From Eudoraea sp. (GTDB taxonomy: Bacteria; Bacteroidota; Bacteroidia; Flavobacteriales; Flavobacteriaceae), in assembly GCA_024642325.1 (NCBI GenBank), contig JAHEBI010000045.1:1-10819 (forward strand): 10,819 nucleotides of DNA, written 5' to 3'. A program made the translations under genes and the position numbers. Of the stretch, positions 6,662-10,819 are shown in pieces (the first letter of the stretch is position 1; every line of letters starts with the position of its first letter). The notes below the pieces were generated by a model. It did no database searches and had not been told where the DNA came from. It saw nothing but the letters and a program-made list of their open reading frames with translations.

Positions 6662-8055
6662 AATATTTAGGTTTACTACTGATTCTTTTGGTTTGGCCAG
6701 CCTGGTCGCAAACAGATGACAGAGAACAGATAAATGCAATTTATAGCAAATCACTTACGGAAGGTAGGGCTTATAACTGGCTGAATTATTTATCCAATCA
6801 GATCGGGGGTCGGCTCTCTGGTTCAGTGCAGGCTGAACAGGCTATAGAATACGCTAAATTGAAAATGGACTCCTTGGGGCTGGATCGTGTTTGGCTTCAG
6901 CCTGTAATGGTTCCTAAATGGGTGAGAGGGGCGCCGGAATTTGCCTTTATAGAAAGCAAACCCGGGATTACGAATAACGTACCCATTTGTGCATTGGGAG
7001 GATCTATTTCTACTCCTGCCGGGGGTATCAAGGCGAATGTTGTTGAGGTTGGCAGTTTAGAAGAATTGGAAAAAATTGGCCTAGGCAAACTTGAAGGGAA
7101 AATAGTCTTTTTCAACGGACCAATGGACCCGACGAATATTGATACATCCGAATCTTATTCGGCAGCTGTGGGTCAAAGGTATTCCGGCGCTGAAGAAGCT
7201 GCAAAATACGGAGCAGTGGGGGTCATTGTCCGTTCTATGAACCTGCGGCTGGATGATTATCCGCATACAGGTGCAATGAGCTATGGGGAAACTACTTTAG
7301 ATAACAGAATTCCGGCAGCTGCCATTAGTACAAATGGAGCTGAATTGTTAAGCGCAACTTTACAGCTTAATCCTGAAATAAAATTTTATTTTAAACAAAA
7401 TTGCAGGCAACTTCAGGACGTGCAATCTTATAATGTTATTGGGGAGATTAAGGGCAGTACATATCCGGAAGAAATTATATTGGTGGGAGGACATCTGGAC
7501 TCCTGGGATCTTGGTGATGGTTCGCATGATGATGGGGCCGGATGTGTTCAGAGTATGGAGGTTCTTCGGTTACTCAAATTAACAGGATATAAACCGAAAC
7601 GAACCATCCGGGCTGTACTTTTTATGAATGAAGAAAATGGTTTAAAGGGTGCATCTGCCTATGCGGAGAGTGCATTAAGTAAAAAGGAGAATCACGTATT
7701 TGCCTTAGAAAGTGATTCAGGAGGTTTTACACCAAGAGGTTTTTCTTTTGATTGCCCGGAAACTGATTATGCCAAGGTAGTCAGTTGGAAACCGCTTTTT
7801 GAGCCTTACCAAATTCATTTGTTTGAAAAAGGCAGTAGCGGTGCAGATATTGAACCTTTAAAAAATGACCATATTGTACTGGCCGGTTTGTACCCCGATT
7901 CTCAGCGCTATTTTGACCATCATCATACGGAGATAGATACTTTCGAGCACGTCAACAGGCGTGAACTGGAACTTGGTGCTGCAACAATGGCCAGTTTGGT
8001 TTATCTTTTTGATAAATATGGTACAAGTTCTACAAATACGGAAAGAGGGAAATAA
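6658..8055 (+). CDS. Secreted M28-family zinc metallopeptidase (carboxypeptidase Q-like)
   Basis: This is a di-zinc exopeptidase predicted to act outside the cytoplasmic membrane on peptides or dipeptides. The 465-residue precursor has a signal peptide (hydrophobic core 3-13, probable cleavage AWS|Q at 17/18). A protease-associated (PA) insert lies roughly at 125-225. The peptidase core carries a full set of metal and catalytic residues: H279 and D281 in GGHLDSWD, D291 in SHDDGAG, the E325-E326 pair in NEENG, D353 in ESDSGG and H423 in FDHHHTE. The spacing H279-D291-E325/E326-D353-H423 is the same as I recall for human carboxypeptidase Q (plasma glutamate carboxypeptidase), which suggests an active enzyme of that subgroup. 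The start codon overlaps the ppk2 stop (ATGA), so it is co-expressed with ppk2. A small hairpin straddles its stop codon. Substrate specificity is not readable. Confidence 0.93.
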   Translation: MKYLGLLLILLVWPAWSQTDDREQINAIYSKSLTEGRAYNWLNYLSNQIGGRLSGSVQAEQAIEYAKLKMDSLGLDRVWLQPVMVPKWVRGAPEFAFIESKPGITNNVPICALGGSISTPAGGIKANVVEVGSLEELEKIGLGKLEGKIVFFNGPMDPTNIDTSESYSAAVGQRYSGAEEAAKYGAVGVIVRSMNLRLDDYPHTGAMSYGETTLDNRIPAAAISTNGAELLSATLQLNPEIKFYFKQNCRQLQDVQSYNVIGEIKGSTYPEEIILVGGHLDSWDLGDGSHDDGAGCVQSMEVLRLLKLTGYKPKRTIRAVLFMNEENGLKGASAYAESALSKKENHVFALESDSGGFTPRGFSFDCPETDYAKVVSWKPLFEPYQIHLFEKGSSGADIEPLKNDHIVLAGLYPDSQRYFDHHHTEIDTFEHVNRRELELGAATMASLVYLFDKYGTSSTNTERGK

Positions 8056-8067
8056 TGCTTCCCTTAT
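8046..8067 (+). terminator. Weak hairpin at the end of the ppk2-peptidase pair
   Basis: AGGGAA (8046-8051) pairs with TTCCCT (8059-8064) around a 7-nt loop containing the peptidase stop codon, and is followed by a U-rich but interrupted tail (TATATTTCT). The stem is only 6 bp and the tail poor, so termination may be partial. The isomerase promoter immediately downstream makes a boundary here plausible. Confidence 0.4.
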
Positions 8068-8110
8068 ATTTCTAAATTAGTACCAAATACGTGCTGTAAC
8101 GGAGAATATA

Positions 8111-8143
8111 TTCGCGCCTGTCAATATAAATTTATTACCTTTG
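8111..8143 (+). promoter_or_regulatory. Bacteroidota-type promoter of the isomerase gene
   Basis: TACCTTTG at 8136-8143 matches the TAnnTTTG -7 consensus exactly. TTCG at 8111-8114, a 3-of-4 match to the TTTG -33 box, lies 21 bp upstream, within the normal spacing. Transcription would start near 8149, giving a leader of about 17 nt with an A7 run before the ATG at 8166. This is the best-supported promoter in the window. Confidence 0.6.
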
Positions 8144-8165
8144 CAGCTTATTAAAAAAATGAGAT

Positions 8166-9095
8166 ATGCAAGACGGAATTTACGCAAAATTCAATACTTC
8201 GAAAGGAGAAATACTAGTGAAATTAACCTATGAAAAGACCCCAGGTACTGTAGGTAATTTTGTGGCGCTGGCTGAAGGAAACCTGGAAAATAGTGTCAGA
8301 CCTAATTCACCATATTATGACGGCCTTAGCTTTCACAGGGTAATTCCTGATTTTATGATACAAGGTGGATGTCCATTGGGAACAGGGACAGGAGATCCCG
8401 GTTATAAATTTGATGATGAGTTTCACCCGGACCTTAAACATTCGGGACCTGGTGTATTATCAATGGCCAATGCAGGCCCCGGTACCAATGGAAGCCAATT
8501 CTTTATAACACATATTGCAACTCCATGGTTGGATAATAAGCATACTGTTTTTGGGAATGTAATTGAAGGACAAAATATTGTAGATGCAATTTCACAAGGA
8601 GATTCCATACTTAAGGTGGATATTCTTCGTGTTGGAAATAAAGCAGAATCCTGGAATGCGCAAGAAGCTTTTCGAACTTTTGAAAGTTCCAGGGAAAAAA
8701 GGCTGCAGGAGGAAAGAAATAAAGCTGAGGCAGAATTGGATAAAGTGGCGTCGGGTTTTGATAAAACTAAGACAGGGCTTCGTTACAAGATTCTCAAAAA
8801 GGGAGATGGCAATAAGGCGGAAAATGGTAACACAGTTTCTGTTCACTACGAGGGTTCACTGACCAACGGACAAATTTTTGATTCCTCATACAAACGTGAT
8901 GAACCAATTGATTTTCAATTAGGGACAGGACAGGTCATACCCGGTTGGGACGAAGGAATTAGCTTGCTATGTGTTGGCGATAAAGCACGTTTTGTAATTC
9001 CTTCTGAACTCGGTTATGGGAGTGCTGGTGCAGGCGGTGTAATACCCCCAAACGCCACTCTTGTTTTTGATGTTGAGCTTATGGAGGTTAAATAA
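8166..9095 (+). CDS. Dual-domain peptidyl-prolyl isomerase: cyclophilin fused to FKBP
   Basis: The product catalyses cis-trans isomerisation of Xaa-Pro bonds and likely helps protein folding in the cytoplasm, since no signal peptide is present. The cyclophilin domain (about 1-160) keeps the catalytic set: R58, F63, M64 and Q66 in FHRVIPDFMIQGG, Q111 and F113 in GSQFFIT, and W121, L122 and H126. A charged, probably coiled helical linker spans about 165-200. The FKBP domain (about 205-309) keeps Y228, F238 and D239 in IFDSS, F250, V257-I258 and W261 in VIPGWDEG, Y284 in LGYG and F301 near the end. Both active sites therefore look intact. The order cyclophilin then FKBP corresponds to the CFBP type of dual-family immunophilin, reported from some Bacteroidota. 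It stands alone, between its own promoter and a strong terminator. Confidence 0.95.
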   Translation: MQDGIYAKFNTSKGEILVKLTYEKTPGTVGNFVALAEGNLENSVRPNSPYYDGLSFHRVIPDFMIQGGCPLGTGTGDPGYKFDDEFHPDLKHSGPGVLSMANAGPGTNGSQFFITHIATPWLDNKHTVFGNVIEGQNIVDAISQGDSILKVDILRVGNKAESWNAQEAFRTFESSREKRLQEERNKAEAELDKVASGFDKTKTGLRYKILKKGDGNKAENGNTVSVHYEGSLTNGQIFDSSYKRDEPIDFQLGTGQVIPGWDEGISLLCVGDKARFVIPSELGYGSAGAGGVIPPNATLVFDVELMEVK

Positions 9096-9160
9096 GTGTG
9101 TGTTCCTATAAATACTTAGAAGAGTCAGGAAGAACTTAAAAGATCCTATTAAATTATTGT

Positions 9161-9199
9161 AAAACTTCTTTCAATTAATTGGAAGAAGTTTTTTATTTG
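9161..9199 (+). terminator. Strong rho-independent terminator, probably bidirectional
   Basis: AAAACTTCTT (9161-9170) pairs with AAGAAGTTTT (9183-9192). The intervening 12 nt can extend the stem through a T-G wobble and CAA/TTG around an apex of TTAA. The plus strand continues into a T run (TTTTTTATTT), terminating the isomerase transcript. On the minus strand the arm also ends in TTTT followed by an AT-rich tail, so it can serve leftward transcription, including the micro-ORF whose stop codon falls in its edge. Confidence 0.85.
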
Positions 9200-9276
9200 G
9201 ATTTGTTGGCACTAAAAACAAAAAGTATAATATTGATGGCCAGCAAAAAAAATACAATTACAAAAAAAACAGACAT
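9193..9276 (-). CDS. Possible 27-residue single-pass membrane micro-protein
   Basis: A minus-strand frame from ATG at 9276 to TAA at 9193-9195 encodes 27 residues: MSV, then a nearly uninterrupted hydrophobic stretch (about residues 3-21, starting FFVIVFFLLAINI), ending in the polar, basic tail SANKSK. This is the shape of a bacterial single-pass micro-protein, with a positive-inside C-terminus. The stop codon abuts the palindromic terminator at 9161-9192, which would end its message. There is no clear Shine-Dalgarno or promoter. Poly-A/T-rich DNA readily encodes Phe/Leu/Ile runs by chance, so only conservation or expression data could confirm it. Confidence 0.35.
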   Translation of the reverse strand: MSVFFVIVFFLLAINIILFVFSANKSK

Positions 9277-9554
9277 AATATCAGGTTAAATTTGTTTAAT
9301 GGGGGAAACTTCTTAATTATGTAACACTTCTATAACAGTAAACCCTACCAGGTACCTCTAAAAAAGCAACCGTTGATATTATTTACAAATGAGGGGATAT
9401 GAGAGCATTGATACTTATTGGTAAAATTAAAGAAGGTTGGCTTAAAGATCAAACAAAACCTTTTTAAATTTCAATTTTTGCCCTTTATTTCTCTAATTAA
9501 AATTTCAGGAAGGAGGCAAGTAAACAGTAAAGGCTATTTATCTTGTTCTTATGA
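9277..9554. other. Intergenic stretch without a confident gene
   Basis: With its flanks this forms the 510-bp gap between the isomerase and peroxiredoxin genes. It contains an exact plus-strand TAnnTTTG octamer (TAAATTTG, 9287-9294) without a -33 partner. It also has a 22-codon plus-strand ORF at 9399-9467 preceded by GAGGGG (9391-9396), and an imperfect stem pairing AAGAAGGTT (9430-9438) with AACCTTTTT (9457-9465). AAACTTCTT at 9306-9314 repeats the left arm of the upstream terminator. None of these is strong alone; together they could mark a small transcript or just AT-rich spacer. Confidence 0.4.
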
Positions 9555-9587
9555 AGAATAAAAAAGCCTTCTGACATCAGAAGGCTT
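9555..9587 (-). terminator. Rho-independent terminator of the peroxiredoxin gene
   Basis: Read on the minus strand, AAGCCTTCTGA (9587-9577) pairs with TCAGAAGGCTT (9574-9564), a perfect palindromic stem of up to 11 bp whose apex will open into a small loop. It is followed by a T run at 9565-9561 and further T-rich sequence. It lies 18 bp beyond the peroxiredoxin stop, in the right orientation. The plus-strand side has only an interrupted T tract. Confidence 0.85.
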
Positions 9588-9605
9588 ATATACTTTTTAA
9601 AGCTT

Positions 9606-10244
9606 TTATGTGGTTGGATCCGGAGTCATTCGGAGGTAAGGTTTAATTTCTTTTACCCCTTTGCTAAACATACCTCGGGCTTCATCAGTAGGGATGGAAG
9701 GACTAACCACTACGTCTTCGCCATGGTTCCAGTTAGCAGGAGTCGCTACTTTGTGATAAGCAGTTAATTGCAGAGAATCAATCACCCTGAGCAATTCGTG
9801 AAAATTTCGGCCAGTGGAGGCAGGATAGGTAATAATCAGTTTAACCGTCTTATCAGGGGCAATTATATACACCGAACGTACCGTAAGATTATTATCGGCA
9901 TTGGGATGTATCATATCATATAATGTCGATATTTTCTTGTCCTCATCAGCGATAATTGGAAAGTTAACTATGGTGTTCTGGGTTTCATTAATATCCTTTA
10001 TCCATAAGTTGTGCGATTCCTTACCATCAACACTAAGTGCCAGCATTTTCACATTTCGTTTGTCAAATTCTGCTTTAAACTTGGAAGCTGTTCCTAATTC
10101 GGTAGTGCAAACAGGAGTGAAATCGGCCGGATGGGAGAATAGAATACCCCATCCATCACCTAAATAGTCATAAAAATTAATTGTTCCTACAGAAGTTTCA
10201 GCGGTAAAATCCGGGGCTATGTCGCCCAATCGTATTGTTGCCAT
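9606..10244 (-). CDS. 1-Cys peroxiredoxin (Prx6-type)
   Basis: This thiol peroxidase reduces hydrogen peroxide and organic hydroperoxides, probably in the cytoplasm since no signal peptide is present. The thioredoxin-fold AhpC/TSA domain (about 4-150) has the peroxidatic motif at 39-46 (P39, T43, C46 in PADFTPVCT), H38 and the supporting R123. A C-terminal 1-cysPrx domain (about 155-205) contains the ATPANW and KPYLRMTPDP segments typical of Prx6-like proteins. C46 is the only cysteine in the 212 residues, so there is no resolving cysteine and the enzyme must be reduced by an external thiol. The gene is monocistronic: a good terminator follows, and the next gene upstream diverges. An AT-rich leader precedes the ATG and no clear Shine-Dalgarno or exact -7 box is seen; TATTTTTA about 40 nt upstream is a 7-of-8 near match on this strand. 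Confidence 0.95.
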   Translation of the reverse strand: MATIRLGDIAPDFTAETSVGTINFYDYLGDGWGILFSHPADFTPVCTTELGTASKFKAEFDKRNVKMLALSVDGKESHNLWIKDINETQNTIVNFPIIADEDKKISTLYDMIHPNADNNLTVRSVYIIAPDKTVKLIITYPASTGRNFHELLRVIDSLQLTAYHKVATPANWNHGEDVVVSPSIPTDEARGMFSKGVKEIKPYLRMTPDPTT

Positions 10245-10393
10245 ATTTAATTTTTTAAGTTGAAAATTTAATGTTTATAAAAATAGTAGTTAAAGAACTG
10301 ATTTTGAGAAATACCAGGTTAAAAATCTATTAAATTTTATAGAATTAAATGGCTATGACAGCTGGAGATAAAGATATAACAGCAACATATTGC

Positions 10394-10428
10394 CTTGGTT
10401 TGAAGAACTCAAAATCACTATTTTTGAG
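10394..10428 (+). promoter_or_regulatory. Promoter-like element with overlapping dyad before the BstA-like gene
   Basis: TATTTTTG at 10419-10426 matches TAnnTTTG exactly, and CTTG at 10394-10397 is a 3-of-4 -33 box with a 21-bp spacer. An inverted repeat, CTCAAAA (10408-10414) and TTTTGAG (10422-10428) with a 7-bp gap, overlaps the -7 box and could be an operator. A third TTTTGAG lies at 10302-10308. The predicted transcription start would fall at or next to the ATG at 10431, implying a leaderless or nearly leaderless message, or that the octamer is fortuitous. Confidence 0.4.
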
Positions 10429-10430
10429 CT

Positions 10431-10819
10431 ATGGAAAAAACAAAACTTGAAAAATTGCAATATCCCATTGGAAAGTTTGAAGTGCCTTCTTCAATTTCCG
10501 AAGAGCAAGTCGCTGAATGGATTCGTATTTTAGAAGACTACCCACATAAATTGGAATTGCTTGTAAGGACATTATCCACATCGCAATTGGAAACTCCATA
10601 CAGACCAGGTGGGTGGACTGTACGACAGGTAATTCACCATGTTTCAGATAGCCATCACCACAGCTATATTCGTTTCAAATGGGCATTAACAGAACAAACT
10701 CCCGTAATTAAGCCCTATTTTGAAAAGAAATGGGCTGAACTTTTTGATACCCGGACGGCACCTATAGAACTATCGCTTAATCATTTAAAGGCCGTACATG
10801 CCAAATTAGTGTACTTACT
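10431..10819 (+). CDS. DinB/YfiT-family putative metal-dependent hydrolase (BstA-like), 3' end cut off by the window
   Basis: The 129 visible codons run off the window end. The frame begins MEKTKLEKLQYPIGKF; LQYPIGKF is a characteristic opening of YfiT/BstA proteins, and there is no later methionine in the visible part, so 10431 is the natural start. The segment TPYRPGGWTVRQV at about 55-67, followed by IHHVSDSH and SYIRFKWALTE, is the family core. H69 or H70 should be the first of three metal-binding histidines in the four-helix bundle; the other two lie beyond the window. B. subtilis relatives were called metal-dependent hydrolases, and relatives in Firmicutes act as bacillithiol S-transferases for detoxification. 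Whether this one uses bacillithiol is not visible. It diverges from the peroxiredoxin gene across a 186-bp gap. The protein is probably about 175 residues when complete. Confidence 0.85.
   Translation, partial: MEKTKLEKLQYPIGKFEVPSSISEEQVAEWIRILEDYPHKLELLVRTLSTSQLETPYRPGGWTVRQVIHHVSDSHHHSYIRFKWALTEQTPVIKPYFEKKWAELFDTRTAPIELSLNHLKAVHAKLVYL

Noticed and set aside
8584..8862. 92-codon plus-strand open frame
   Set aside because: It overlaps the well-supported isomerase gene in another frame, and the product is lysine/arginine-rich without motifs.
9901..10167. 88-codon plus-strand open frame
   Set aside because: It is antisense to the peroxiredoxin catalytic domain and shows no independent support.
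1..10819. Mobile elements, CRISPR arrays, tRNA or rRNA genes
   Set aside because: No transposase or integrase-like protein, no regularly spaced direct repeats, and no tRNA- or rRNA-like sequence was seen; gene content looks like stable core genome.

Overview
The window looks like an AT-rich chromosomal segment of a Bacteroidota bacterium, most likely a flavobacterium. The support is indirect but consistent. Several exported proteins begin with signal peptides ending in the Ala-Gln or Ser-Gln style common in that phylum. Shine-Dalgarno sequences are weak or absent and replaced by A-rich leaders. Exact TAnnTTTG (-7) promoter elements occur upstream of genes. Typical Bacteroidota families are present: a DUF6268-like outer-membrane barrel, a sigma-54 response regulator without a DNA-binding domain, and a cyclophilin-FKBP fusion. 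I see no insertion sequence, phage gene, CRISPR array, tRNA or rRNA, so this reads as ordinary core genome.

Layout. Positions 1-263 are non-coding. At 264-4843 there is a rightward run of genes: an ABC ATPase and its ABC-2 (NatB-like) permease, overlapping by 8 bp; a doubtful small ORF; a DUF6268-like secreted beta-barrel protein; and, 12 bp later, a sigma-54-dependent response regulator that stops at the end of its AAA+ domain. A leftward gene (4899-5591) converges on it and encodes a secreted helical protein of unknown function with an internal duplication. At 5780-8055 there is a rightward pair joined by an ATGA overlap: a PPK2-type polyphosphate kinase and a secreted M28 metallopeptidase. 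Next comes a two-domain peptidyl-prolyl isomerase (8166-9095) with its own promoter and a strong hairpin terminator.

The 510-bp gap 9096-9605 holds that terminator, a possible 27-residue membrane micro-protein on the minus strand whose stop codon sits on the same palindrome, a possible 22-residue ORF, and the terminator of the leftward 1-Cys peroxiredoxin (9606-10244). The window ends inside a rightward DinB/YfiT (BstA-like) thiol-transferase gene that begins at 10431.

Working together. The clearest functional units are the ABC exporter pair and the PPK2-peptidase pair. The barrel protein and response regulator are probably co-transcribed, but no sensor kinase is in view. The peroxiredoxin and the BstA-like protein are divergently arranged and both belong to families linked to thiol or oxidative chemistry; shared control is inference only. 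I did not find a clearly new multi-gene system. The most noteworthy items are the HTH-less regulator with a GAFTSA loop, the dual-family isomerase, the duplicated cysteine-containing secreted protein and the micro-ORF on the bidirectional terminator.
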